From contig NZ_JBLBVL010000002.1 of NCBI RefSeq assembly GCF_047250365.1, forward strand, positions 186,001 to 250,000: a DNA stretch of 64,000 bases. The letters run 5' to 3'. Below, one piece after another: positions 1-7,671 of the stretch. Origin of the DNA: Thaumasiovibrio sp047250365 (GTDB lineage Bacteria; Pseudomonadota; Gammaproteobacteria; Enterobacterales; Vibrionaceae). The notes under the pieces are model-generated. The model was not told the DNA's origin. It made no database searches and worked only from the letters and a program-made list of their open reading frames with translations. The translations under genes were made by a program, and so were the position numbers. Each line of letters begins with the position of its first letter. Position 1 is the stretch's first letter.

Positions 1-1
1 C

Positions 2-532
2 AACATCGATATCACGGTGATCAAGGACGGTTACCACGGTGACACCTCAAAAATGTTTGAAGTGGGTGACGTCTCTATCGAAGATAAGCGCCTGTCGCGA
101 CTTGCTCAAGAAAGCCTTTATCTTGCCATCAAAAAGATCAAACCCGGCCTTAAACTCGGTGAGGTAGGGACAGCGATAGAGAAGTTCATTAAAACCCAGA
201 ACAAAAATAACCCACGTATGAAGCTGTCAATTGTAAAAGACTTTTGTGGTCACGGCATTGGGGCCAAATTCCACGAAGACCCACAAATCGTGCATTATAA
301 AAATGGTGATCGTACCGTGCTAAAAGCCGGGATGTGCTTTACCATCGAGCCGATGATCAATGCCGGTAAATTTGGCTGTGATGTCGATGCTGAGGATGGC
401 TGGACGGTGTATACCGTCGATAACAAGAAATCAGCCCAGTGGGAGCACACACTTCTCGTGACCAATACCGGCTGTGAAGTCCTTACGCTACGAAAAGAAG
501 AGAACTTACCTCGCCATGTAAAAGGGGCATAA
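2..532 (+). CDS. map: Methionine aminopeptidase type I, 3' part (5' end outside window)
   Basis: Removes the initiator methionine from new proteins in the cytoplasm. The frame is open from base 2 and begins inside the protein with the motif NIDITVIKDGYHGDT, which carries two metal-ligand aspartates. The other ligands are visible: His in CGHGIG, Glu in FTIEPM and Glu in QWEHT. Compared with my memory of E. coli Map, about seven extra residues lie between EKF and CGHG. A hairpin terminator follows and glnD comes next, the usual neighbour of map. The family assignment is firm; the true start is upstream of the window. Confidence 0.96.
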   Translation, partial: NIDITVIKDGYHGDTSKMFEVGDVSIEDKRLSRLAQESLYLAIKKIKPGLKLGEVGTAIEKFIKTQNKNNPRMKLSIVKDFCGHGIGAKFHEDPQIVHYKNGDRTVLKAGMCFTIEPMINAGKFGCDVDAEDGWTVYTVDNKKSAQWEHTLLVTNTGCEVLTLRKEENLPRHVKGA

Positions 533-548
533 CAGATAACAGCAAATA

Positions 549-573
549 AGCCAGCGTTACGCTGGCTTTTTTA
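549..573 (+). terminator. Rho-independent terminator after map
   Basis: An 8-bp perfect stem (AGCCAGCG / CGCTGGCT) with loop TTA is followed by six T. It ends map transcription. The glnD ribosome site lies only a few bases beyond it, so glnD would depend on read-through or a promoter upstream. Confidence 0.85.
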
Positions 574-591
574 TTGCAGGGATTTGCAACG

Positions 592-3210
592 ATGACACAA
601 ACACCATTCAATTTTAGCTTCCCCATTGATACGTCAGCGATAAAAGCGCAATTACAGCAGTTTTCAGAGCAACAGACACACGCTTTCCTTTCCGGTATCC
701 AAGTCACACGGTTGGTCCATGAACGTAGCCATTATATGGATGCTCTGTTAACCGCTCTGTGGCAAGCATTTAAGCTTGATGCCCACCCCGATCTCGCCCT
801 GATTGCAGTTGGAGGCTATGGACGAGGGGAACTGCATCCACTATCCGATGTGGATGTATTATTTCTCAGCCAATCTCCGCTCGATGAAGCCACTTCTGCC
901 TCACTCAGCGACATGCTTACCCTACTGTGGGATCTAAAGCTCGACGTTGGCCACAGCGTACGCACATTATCAGAATGCCAACAAATTGCCGATGACGACC
1001 TTACCGTGGCGACAAATTTGCAAGAGTCACGCCATTTGTGTGGCCACGCAACCACGTTCGAACAACTGCTTGTTCACTTCGATAGCCCCACGTTCTGGCC
1101 AAGTCCCGTGTTTTATCGCGCTAAAGTGGATGAGCAGTTGCAACGCCACGCACGTTACAATGACACCACCTACAACTTAGAACCCGACATTAAGTCGACC
1201 CCTGGTGGTCTGCGCGATATTCATACCCTCAGTTGGATTGCACGACGCCACTTCGGCGCCACTAGCCTTCGAGAGATGAGTAAATACGGTTTTCTAACGG
1301 ACGCTGAATTTCGTGAGCTGGCCGAATGCCAAGACTACCTATGGCGTATCCGTTTTGCATTGCATATTGAGCTACGTCGTTATGATAATCGGCTCACCTT
1401 TGGCCACCAAGCCTCTGTTGCCGAGCACCTGCAATACGCAGGCGAAGGCAATCAAGGTGTGGAACGGATGATGAAGGACTTCTATCGCACCCTGCAGCGT
1501 GTGGTTGAACTCAACAAAATGCTTTTACAGCTATTCGAACAAGCCATATTACTGCCTGAAAGCGAAGGCAAAAGCTTCATCTTAGATGATGATTTCGAAA
1601 TTTGTGGCACGTTAATACAGGCTCGTAAGCCGGCTCTGTTCCAAGCCCGACCTGAAACTATTTTAGATATGTTTTTACATATCGCTAGCCACTCCGAAGT
1701 AGAAGGGATCAGCGCCCCCACCCTACGCCAGTTGCGTACGGCTCGACGGCGTCTGAATCGTTTTTTGGTCGACATCCCAGCAGCAAGAGATAAGTTTATG
1801 GCGTTAGTGCGCCATTCTAACGCGCTACATAAAGCATTTAGCTTAATGCACCGTCATGGCGTGCTTGCCGCTTACTTGCCGCAATGGAGTCAAATTGTTG
1901 GCCAGATGCAATTCGACCTTTTCCATGTCTATACCGTCGATGAGCACACCATGCGATTAGTAAAAAACTTGCATAAGTTCTCGCAAGACGCTTACCGCGA
2001 ACGACACCCCATTTGCTGTGACATTTATCCTCGGCTGATTAAAAAGGACGTCTTAATACTCGCTGGCATTTTCCATGATATCGGCAAAGGGCGTGGTGGC
2101 GATCATAGTGAAATTGGCGAGCAAGAAGCTTACCATTTTTGCATTTTGCACGGATTAACTCGCCCAGAGGCGAAACTCGTCGCTTGGTTAGTGCGCCATC
2201 ACCTGCTGCTCTCTGTTACCGCACAACGACGGGATATTTATGACCCTGAAGTGATTGCCGAATTTGCAGAGGAAGTGGGTGATGAAGAGCATCTCGACTA
2301 CTTGATCTGCTTAACCGTCGCAGATATCTGTGCTACCAATAAAGATCTCTGGAACAGCTGGAAGCGCACTCTGATTGCCGAGCTATACTATTCAACCCAA
2401 AAAACATTGCGCCGCGGACTAGAAAACCCACCAGACGTCAGAGACAGAATAAAGCACAACCAGCAAATGGCTTCAGCACTGCTGCGCAAACAAAATTTAA
2501 CCCCTCGCAATATAGATACCCTGTGGCAACGTTTTAATAGCGATTACTTTCTACGTCATACCCATAAACAGATCGCTTGGCATAGCAAACACTTGCTAGA
2601 CCACACCGATCCCGACACCCCAGTGGTATTGGTCAGTCGTAAAGCAACACGTGGTGGAACAGAGGTCTTTGTCTACTCTAAAGATAAACCTAGCCTGTTT
2701 GCCAATATTGTTACCGAGCTGGATAAAAAGAACCTTAGCATTCACGATGCGCAGATTATGACCAGCAAAGATGGCTATGTGATGGATACCTTTATGGTAC
2801 TCGATCCTAATGGAAAATCGATCTCGGCCAACCGTCACCCGCGTATTATCGAGTCACTCACCAAGGCAATCATCACCGGTAAAACCACCGCACAACGCCA
2901 TCGCCCTTCACGTAAATTGCAACATTTTGACGTTGAAACCAAACTCACCTTTCTGCCTGTAAAGCGCAGTCAAAGAAAAACCCTCGTTGAGCTCGTCGCA
3001 CTAGATTCGCCTGGTTTGCTTGCCACGGTTAGCAGGGTATTTGAACAATTACAGCTCAACATACACGCCGCGAAAATTACCACTATCGGTGAACGGGCAG
3101 AAGACTTCTTCACGCTGACTACCAACGATGGCGACACGCTCAATGAGCAAGAGCAACGCGAGTTGCAATCACTGCTCTATCAAGAAATTGAGTCCTTGAA
3201 TCAACGCTAA
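592..3210 (+). CDS. glnD: [Protein-PII] uridylyltransferase / uridylyl-removing enzyme
   Basis: Bifunctional nitrogen sensor that adds UMP to, or removes it from, PII proteins according to glutamine level. 872 aa, the usual family length. A nucleotidyltransferase motif GGYGRGELHPLSDVDV lies at about residues 74-89, an HD hydrolase motif (HDIGKGRGGDHS) near residue 495, and two C-terminal ACT domains at about 690-770 and 800-870. A TTG at 574 opens the frame earlier, but AGGGA at 578-582 sits nine bases before the ATG at 592, so 592 is preferred. Follows map as in enterobacteria and Vibrio; dapD, which comes next in E. coli, is not here. Confidence 0.96.
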   Translation: MTQTPFNFSFPIDTSAIKAQLQQFSEQQTHAFLSGIQVTRLVHERSHYMDALLTALWQAFKLDAHPDLALIAVGGYGRGELHPLSDVDVLFLSQSPLDEATSASLSDMLTLLWDLKLDVGHSVRTLSECQQIADDDLTVATNLQESRHLCGHATTFEQLLVHFDSPTFWPSPVFYRAKVDEQLQRHARYNDTTYNLEPDIKSTPGGLRDIHTLSWIARRHFGATSLREMSKYGFLTDAEFRELAECQDYLWRIRFALHIELRRYDNRLTFGHQASVAEHLQYAGEGNQGVERMMKDFYRTLQRVVELNKMLLQLFEQAILLPESEGKSFILDDDFEICGTLIQARKPALFQARPETILDMFLHIASHSEVEGISAPTLRQLRTARRRLNRFLVDIPAARDKFMALVRHSNALHKAFSLMHRHGVLAAYLPQWSQIVGQMQFDLFHVYTVDEHTMRLVKNLHKFSQDAYRERHPICCDIYPRLIKKDVLILAGIFHDIGKGRGGDHSEIGEQEAYHFCILHGLTRPEAKLVAWLVRHHLLLSVTAQRRDIYDPEVIAEFAEEVGDEEHLDYLICLTVADICATNKDLWNSWKRTLIAELYYSTQKTLRRGLENPPDVRDRIKHNQQMASALLRKQNLTPRNIDTLWQRFNSDYFLRHTHKQIAWHSKHLLDHTDPDTPVVLVSRKATRGGTEVFVYSKDKPSLFANIVTELDKKNLSIHDAQIMTSKDGYVMDTFMVLDPNGKSISANRHPRIIESLTKAIITGKTTAQRHRPSRKLQHFDVETKLTFLPVKRSQRKTLVELVALDSPGLLATVSRVFEQLQLNIHAAKITTIGERAEDFFTLTTNDGDTLNEQEQRELQSLLYQEIESLNQR

Positions 3211-3214
3211 TAAC

Positions 3215-3245
3215 GCAATGCTGGAGGGTCAACCTCCAGCATTGC
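3215..3245 (+). terminator. Long hairpin after glnD, no U-tract
   Basis: A 13-bp perfect stem (GCAATGCTGGAGG with its complement) closes a five-base loop five bases after the glnD stop codon. No T-run follows on either strand, so it may be a 3'-end stabiliser or Rho-assisted site rather than a classic intrinsic terminator. Confidence 0.6.
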
Positions 3246-3416
3246 CATTCCAGCTTGTGCCACCCCATTCCCACCACCATGTTGTCGCTGGGTTGTGATG
3301 TAACTCTCACCTCAGTTCAGTAGCACCTGCTAAGTTATTAAGAGCACAATAGGGGAATTCCTCGCGCGTAACACACCCTATCGTTCACCATTAAGCGATC
3401 CCAGCATGGAGGGCCT

Positions 3417-3797
3417 ATGTACCCACAACTGCATTCCATCGGCGTAAAAGACCCGAGTAGCATCGAGCACTTTAGCCTCCGGCAAGAGGCGCACTCCGAT
3501 GTTCTCAAGATCTACTTTCACCGCCAAAAGGGGGAGTTATTCGCGAAAAGCGTCAAGTTTAAATTCCCACGTCAGCACAAGTCGATCCGAGTGAATCAGC
3601 AAGATCAACCGTATAAACAGGTTACAGAAATTAATCGCACCCTCACCAAGGTTATCGATGAATTAAATAGCGTTACCACGCAAGTTCAACAAGAGGTCGA
3701 CATTAAGAAGAAAGTACTCGCCGATCTGCACCATTTAGAAAAAGTGGTCACCGCCAAGATTAGAGAAATAGAACAAGAGTTAGAAAAGCTGCCTTAA
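3417..3797 (+). CDS. yaeH: DUF3461 family protein (YaeH-like)
   Basis: 126-aa cytoplasmic protein with no signal peptide or membrane segment. I recognise it as the DUF3461/YaeH family, which lies near map-glnD in E. coli and Vibrio; the molecular role is unknown. The N-terminal half is mixed with a basic stretch (VKFKFPRQHKS). The C-terminal 60 residues are rich in E, K, L and V with a heptad-like pattern and look like a coiled coil. The start is supported by GGAGGGCCT just before the ATG. Monocistronic by spacing, with a hairpin after the stop at 3806-3838. Confidence 0.85.
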   Translation: MYPQLHSIGVKDPSSIEHFSLRQEAHSDVLKIYFHRQKGELFAKSVKFKFPRQHKSIRVNQQDQPYKQVTEINRTLTKVIDELNSVTTQVQQEVDIKKKVLADLHHLEKVVTAKIREIEQELEKLP

Positions 3798-3805
3798 TGC
3801 GGGGA

Positions 3806-3838
3806 AGTGCTTTGGGATACCCATGTTCCTAAAGCGCT
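3806..3838 (+). terminator. Imperfect hairpin after yaeH
   Basis: AGTGCTTTGGGA pairs with TCCTAAAGCGCT (12 bp with two G-U pairs) around a nine-base loop, starting nine bases after the yaeH stop. No clear U-run follows, so terminator function is tentative. The right arm overlaps one copy of a direct repeat. Confidence 0.45.
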
Positions 3839-3851
3839 ACAAGCTGTACAG
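3828..3851. repeat. Imperfect 24-bp direct repeat, copy 1
   Basis: CCTAAAGCGCTAC then AAGCTGTACAG. It matches 20 of 24 positions of a second copy at 3936-3959. The shared 3' part is an exact AAGCTGTACAG that contains the palindrome CTGTACAG. Lies between the convergent genes yaeH and yqcA. Confidence 0.55.
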
Positions 3852-3935
3852 GTTAAAATGCATAATCATTTAAACTTTATCTATCAATAGGTTAACTGTA
3901 TCGTGCAGCTTATAATGCTTTAGGCACACCCTAAC

Positions 3936-3959
3936 CCCAAAGCCCTTTAAGCTGTACAG
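3936..3959. repeat. Imperfect 24-bp direct repeat, copy 2
   Basis: Second copy of the element at 3828-3851, 108 bp further on and in the same orientation. Here the core extends to the 10-bp palindrome GCTGTACAGC at 3951-3960. It ends 17 bp before the yqcA stop codon. Confidence 0.55.
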
Positions 3960-3976
3960 CCGCTCACTGCGCTGAG

Positions 3977-4444
3977 TTAGCTCAGCACCTTTAGCTGCGC
4001 GATAACCTGTTGTAACCAAGGCAACCCTGCTTCTTCTGGATCAAAGGTTTCACAGGCATCAATATCTACCCGCTCACACAATGGCGTTGCACTTAACTCA
4101 AGTAATAGGGCATCAAACTGACGGCCACCACCGCAATAACGCTCTTCGCCATAGCTAGAGTCCCCTAACGCCGCAATGGCGTAGTGCATCGAGGTTAAGA
4201 TAGGAAACTGCGCACGCAACCCCTCGTATAGCGGCACGAGCTCGCCCGGTAGTTCGCCTTGCCCTGTGGTAGATGTCACGATAAGCGCCACGTCATGCTG
4301 GTAGAGCATAAATTCATCGTACTGAGGGGTTGAGTCATACACGCAGACATCATGCCCCTCTTGCGCGAGTTGCGCTTCAAACTCCTGCGCTAAACCTTGT
4401 GCGGCACCGTATACCGTGCCAACAAATATCCCTATCTTTGCCAT
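3977..4444 (-). CDS. yqcA: Flavodoxin (YqcA/MioC type)
   Basis: 155-aa short-chain flavodoxin that binds FMN and carries electrons in the cytoplasm. The FMN phosphate loop is the GTVYGAAQGLA segment near residue 8, with the STTGQGELPG loop and the LGDSSYGEERYCGGGRQFD loop further on. A longer upstream reading frame exists, but MAKIGIF at 4444 is the standard N-terminus and is preceded by AAGGAG seven bases upstream. In many gammaproteobacteria yqcA lies beside truC, which is not present here. It converges on yaeH. Confidence 0.9.
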   Translation of the reverse strand: MAKIGIFVGTVYGAAQGLAQEFEAQLAQEGHDVCVYDSTPQYDEFMLYQHDVALIVTSTTGQGELPGELVPLYEGLRAQFPILTSMHYAIAALGDSSYGEERYCGGGRQFDALLLELSATPLCERVDIDACETFDPEEAGLPWLQQVIAQLKVLS

Positions 4445-4767
4445 GGTTGACTCCTTAACTATCCCCCCTAAGCGTGGCCGATATTGGCAATAAATCAAGT
4501 AAGCCCATGAAAATACGCAGCCTTTTCTACGTTTACTTTTCTGTACATACAAAAAAACCAGCCACATGGTTGGTTTTCTTTTACCCTCTCTCAAGCGATT
4601 GTATCTATTCATAATCGTCATAGAAAAGACGCGCTAATAACGCAATTATAGATATTCAAAACAACGCTTGCGCTCTCGCTATTCTTCATCTACCCTGCAA
4701 CACTTCCTTACATATCAATCATTTTGATACATTACGTTACTAACAACTACAAACTAGGACTGTACGC
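4445..4767. other. Intergenic region between divergent yqcA and satP
   Basis: 323 bp without a gene I can support. It holds promoters for two divergent genes and, unexpectedly, an intrinsic-terminator-like hairpin at 4551-4582. Upstream in-frame extensions of yqcA through this region have no homology I recognise. Confidence 0.6.
4551..4582 (-). terminator. Orphan intrinsic terminator upstream of yqcA
   Basis: AAAACCAGCC pairs with GGTTGGTTTT across the loop ACAT. Read on the minus strand it is followed by seven T; read on the plus strand by TTTTCTTTT. No gene lies upstream of it on the minus strand before satP, so it may end a small RNA or a leader transcript of yqcA. Confidence 0.6.
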
Positions 4768-5358
4768 ATGTCAACAAAGCTAGCCAACCCAGCCCCTCTT
4801 GGATTAATGGGGTTTGGGATGACAACCATTCTACTGAATATTCACAATGCTGGATTTTTCCCAATTGATTCAATGATTTTGGCGATGGGGATTTTTTATG
4901 GCGGTATCGGCCAAGTTATCGTCGGCATGATGTGCTTTAAGCGTGGTGACACCTTCGGTACCACCGCATTTACGTCGTATGGGTTATTTTGGCTGACATT
5001 GGTCGGCATTTTGGTCATGCCGTACATGGGCCTACCACCAAGTCCTCATCACTTTATGGGTTGGTACTTACTACTGTGGGGCATTTTTACCGGCTTTATG
5101 TTCGTCGGCTCGCTCTGCTATCCAAAAGCAAAACAATTTGTTTTTGGCTCGCTAACGCTTCTCTTCTTCCTACTCGCTGCACGAGACTTTACGGGTAGTG
5201 AGTTGATTGGCACGATTGCAGGGTTTGAAGGGATCATCTGTGGTGCGAGTGCGATCTATTTTGCCATGGCGCAAGTGATCAATAACGAGTATGGCCGCAC
5301 CGTACTGCCGATCGGTGATAAGCCACGCCAAGCAGAAATGACACAGGTCAGCGCTTAA
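4768..5358 (+). CDS. satP: Acetate/succinate permease (GPR1/FUN34/SatP family)
   Basis: 196-aa inner-membrane protein with six hydrophobic segments. The family signature NPAPLGL is at residues 7-13, and the AARDFTG motif lies in the fourth or fifth helix region. Family members are acetate and succinate channels or proton symporters. The length matches bacterial SatP. Stands alone: upstream is a long divergent control region and downstream a weak hairpin. The substrate is inferred from the family. Confidence 0.88.
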   Translation: MSTKLANPAPLGLMGFGMTTILLNIHNAGFFPIDSMILAMGIFYGGIGQVIVGMMCFKRGDTFGTTAFTSYGLFWLTLVGILVMPYMGLPPSPHHFMGWYLLLWGIFTGFMFVGSLCYPKAKQFVFGSLTLLFFLLAARDFTGSELIGTIAGFEGIICGASAIYFAMAQVINNEYGRTVLPIGDKPRQAEMTQVSA

Positions 5359-5508
5359 TACATTCAGCTTTTACTCCGTACGCTCTGGCCACTAGGCTAG
5401 AGCCGTCAACGCTTTGTTCCCGCAATAGCGCCTAAACAATACAATGCCGTAAAGCAATGCACCTAAACACCTCAATAAAGAAAAAACACTCAGCATAAAC
5501 GCGGGGCA

Positions 5509-5539
5509 TAAAAAAACCCGCCTCAAATGAGACGGGTTC
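5509..5539 (-). terminator. Terminator of the rpsP-rimM-trmD-rplS operon
   Basis: ACCCGCCTCA / TGAGACGGGT stem (one G-U pair in the minus-strand RNA), followed on the minus strand by seven T. It begins about 25 bp after the rplS stop codon. Confidence 0.9.
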
Positions 5540-5564
5540 TTCAAGCTTTATAATCGTAAAACGA

Positions 5565-5915
5565 TTACTTAGAAAGCTTCTCACGGATACGCGCTGATTT
5601 ACCAGAACGCTCACGTAGGTAGTACAGTTTGGCACGACGAACTGCACCACGACGCTTAACAGTAATGCTGTCAACCATTGGTGAGTGAGTTTGGAATGCA
5701 CGCTCTACACCTTCGCCGTTCGAGATCTTACGAACAGTGAATGCAGAGTGCAGGCCACGGTTACGCTTAGCGATAACCACACCTTCGAACGCCTGTAGAC
5801 GCTCACGGTCACCTTCTTTTACTTTAACCTGAACGACAACAGTGTCACCAGGTGCAAAAGCAGGAATGTCTTGTTTTAGTTGCTCATCTTCGAGCTGCTT
5901 AATGATGTTGCTCAT
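5565..5915 (-). CDS. rplS: 50S ribosomal protein L19
   Basis: 116-aa large-subunit protein located at the 30S-50S interface. Family features visible: the N-terminal PAFAPGDTVVVQVKVKEG segment, LQAFEGVVIAKRNRG and a basic C-terminus (RRGAVRRAKLYYLR). Last gene of rpsP-rimM-trmD-rplS, 27 bp after trmD. TAGGG lies about ten bases before the ATG. Confidence 0.98.
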   Translation of the reverse strand: MSNIIKQLEDEQLKQDIPAFAPGDTVVVQVKVKEGDRERLQAFEGVVIAKRNRGLHSAFTVRKISNGEGVERAFQTHSPMVDSITVKRRGAVRRAKLYYLRERSGKSARIREKLSK

Positions 5916-5942
5916 TGTTCTATACCCTAGAATAAACTGATA

Positions 5943-6698
5943 CTAGTTAAATTGATTATCTACTCGATGTTCGCGAATAAATTCGCCGAGCAATAATTCC
6001 TGATCGTCAGTCAGAGCTAGGTTTTCCAGGAGCTCTGGTCTTCGTAACCAAGTGCGGCCCAACGATTGTTTCAATCGCCAGCGGCTAATGTCCTTATGAT
6101 TCCCTGATAACAAAACTGCCGGAGCAGTATCACCATCGAGAGACTCAGGACGGGTGTAGTGCGGATGATCTAATAGCCCATTTGCAAAAGAGTCCTCTTC
6201 TGCAGATGCCATGTCACCTAACACGCCGGGTACAAAACGCACCACCGCGTCAATCAATGTCATGGCAGGCAACTCACCGCCTGTCAGCACAAAATCCCCA
6301 ATCGACCACTCTTCGTCAATCTCTTGTTGAATAATGCGCTCATCTATCCCTTCATAACGGCCACAAACTAGAATTAGATTCTCGTTAGTTGCCAATGCCT
6401 CAACGCCTGCTTGATCAAGCTTTCTGCCTTGAGGGGAAAGGTAGATCACCTTCGCCGTTGTGCCTACTTGCTGTTTTGCTGCATGAATGGCATCGCGCAG
6501 TGGCTGCACCATCATCAGCATCCCAGGTCCGCCACCATAAGGTTTATCATCAACCGTACGGTGTTTGTCATGGGTGAAATCACGAGGATTCCATGTATCC
6601 AACGACAATAGGCCTTTTTTTACCGCCTGGCCCGTTACCCCAAAATTGGTAATGGCCTCGAACATGTCCGGAAACAGGCTTACTACGCCAACCTTCAT
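5943..6698 (-). CDS. trmD: tRNA (guanine-37-N1)-methyltransferase
   Basis: Methylates G37 next to the anticodon using S-adenosylmethionine, which prevents +1 frameshifting. 251 aa. The SPOUT trefoil-knot residues are visible as YLSPQGRKL, LILVCGRYEGIDER and the SIGDFVLTGGELPA loop. Third gene of the ribosomal-protein operon, 24 bp after rimM. An AGGAA ribosome site precedes the ATG. Confidence 0.98.
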   Translation of the reverse strand: MKVGVVSLFPDMFEAITNFGVTGQAVKKGLLSLDTWNPRDFTHDKHRTVDDKPYGGGPGMLMMVQPLRDAIHAAKQQVGTTAKVIYLSPQGRKLDQAGVEALATNENLILVCGRYEGIDERIIQQEIDEEWSIGDFVLTGGELPAMTLIDAVVRFVPGVLGDMASAEEDSFANGLLDHPHYTRPESLDGDTAPAVLLSGNHKDISRWRLKQSLGRTWLRRPELLENLALTDDQELLLGEFIREHRVDNQFN

Positions 6699-6722
6699 TT
6701 GTTCGTTCCTAATTTACCAGGG

Positions 6723-7250
6723 TTAAAATCCAGGATCCCAGTCAACTTCGATCCGTTGAGCAGTGCGATCAATCACCTTGATGACCTGCTCATCGAGGAA
6801 CGGGATTAAGCGTTCCTTCTGGCCAAAAGCGTCTTTCAGATTAGCTTTCACCACTAACACATCGTTGGAGCCTGTTTCGAGCACGTCAATGACTTTACCC
6901 AAATCGTAACCTTGTGTGGTTACCACAGACATACCAAACAGCTCGCGCCAATAGAATTCTTCATCCGACAGGGCGGGCAATGCATCAGCAGGAACGGCAA
7001 TTTCAGCATTTGTGAATTGTTGAGCTTCCTCGCGGATATTCAACCCTTCTAGCTTTACTACCCAGCCTTTGCTGTGACGTTTCCAGCTTTCAACAGAAAA
7101 CGTTTTCCACTCACCCTGGACACGAATAGACCAAGGTGCATAGCTGAAAATGTTTTCGGCTTCTTCTGTAAAAGAGAAAATTTTGAGCCAGCCGCGGATA
7201 CCATACGTGGCACCTAGCTTGCCGACTACAACAAGTTCTTGCTTGCTCAT
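6723..7250 (-). CDS. rimM: Ribosome maturation factor RimM
   Basis: Assists 30S head assembly by binding S19. About 175 aa: an N-terminal beta-barrel (VVGKLGATYGIRGWLKI at about 6-22) and a C-terminal PRC-barrel ending in DRTAQRIEVDWDPGF. Start choice: TTG at 7262, ATG at 7259 and ATG at 7250 are in frame. The last gives MSKQELVVVGK, the normal N-terminus, with GGGA just upstream, and is preferred. It lies 20 bp after rpsP. Confidence 0.93.
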   Translation of the reverse strand: MSKQELVVVGKLGATYGIRGWLKIFSFTEEAENIFSYAPWSIRVQGEWKTFSVESWKRHSKGWVVKLEGLNIREEAQQFTNAEIAVPADALPALSDEEFYWRELFGMSVVTTQGYDLGKVIDVLETGSNDVLVVKANLKDAFGQKERLIPFLDEQVIKVIDRTAQRIEVDWDPGF

Positions 7251-7270
7251 ATTTCCCATCAACCAATCAA

Positions 7271-7516
7271 TTATGCTTTTGAAGCGTCTTTGATTAGTTT
7301 AGCTGCACGGTCAGAAACCGTAGCACCTTCGCCAACCCAATGGTTAACGCGGTCTAGGTCTAGACGTAGACGCTCTTCCTGGCCTTTCGCCAGTGGGTTG
7401 AAGAAACCAATTTTCTCGATGAAGCGACCGTCACGCTTGAAACGTGAGTCAGCTACAACGATTTGATAAAATGGGCGTTTTTTCGCACCGTGACGTGCCA
7501 AACGAATGGTTACCAT
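7271..7516 (-). CDS. rpsP: 30S ribosomal protein S16
   Basis: 81-aa small-subunit assembly protein. Starts MVTIRLARHGAKKRPFYQIVVAD, the family signature, and ends in the short KDASKA tail typical of Vibrio. First gene of the operon with rimM, trmD and rplS. The leader contains a hairpin at 7547-7570. An AGGA ribosome site is present before the ATG. Confidence 0.98.
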   Translation of the reverse strand: MVTIRLARHGAKKRPFYQIVVADSRFKRDGRFIEKIGFFNPLAKGQEERLRLDLDRVNHWVGEGATVSDRAAKLIKDASKA

Positions 7517-7540
7517 ATCGTCCTCTTTGCATTACTGAAA

Positions 7541-7570
7541 ATAAATGACCCCGCCAGTTAAAACGGGGTC
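7541..7570 (-). terminator. Hairpin between ffh and rpsP
   Basis: GACCCCG / CGGGGTC, a 7-bp stem with a ten-base loop, followed on the minus strand by ATTTATTTT. It would end ffh transcription, or act in the rpsP leader. Confidence 0.65.
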
Positions 7571-7671
7571 CGTGCCAAATTAAGCTCGGGAATTTTACTC
7601 TTTATCCACGTGATTGCAACTGCTTTAACCAATTTTTCGCCAATGCCTTTGCCCACAAGGAGATAAATCGC

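Noticed and set aside
4445..4621. 59-residue N-terminal extension of YqcA
   Set aside because: It crosses a terminator-like hairpin and has no family support; MAKIGIF with a good ribosome site is the start.
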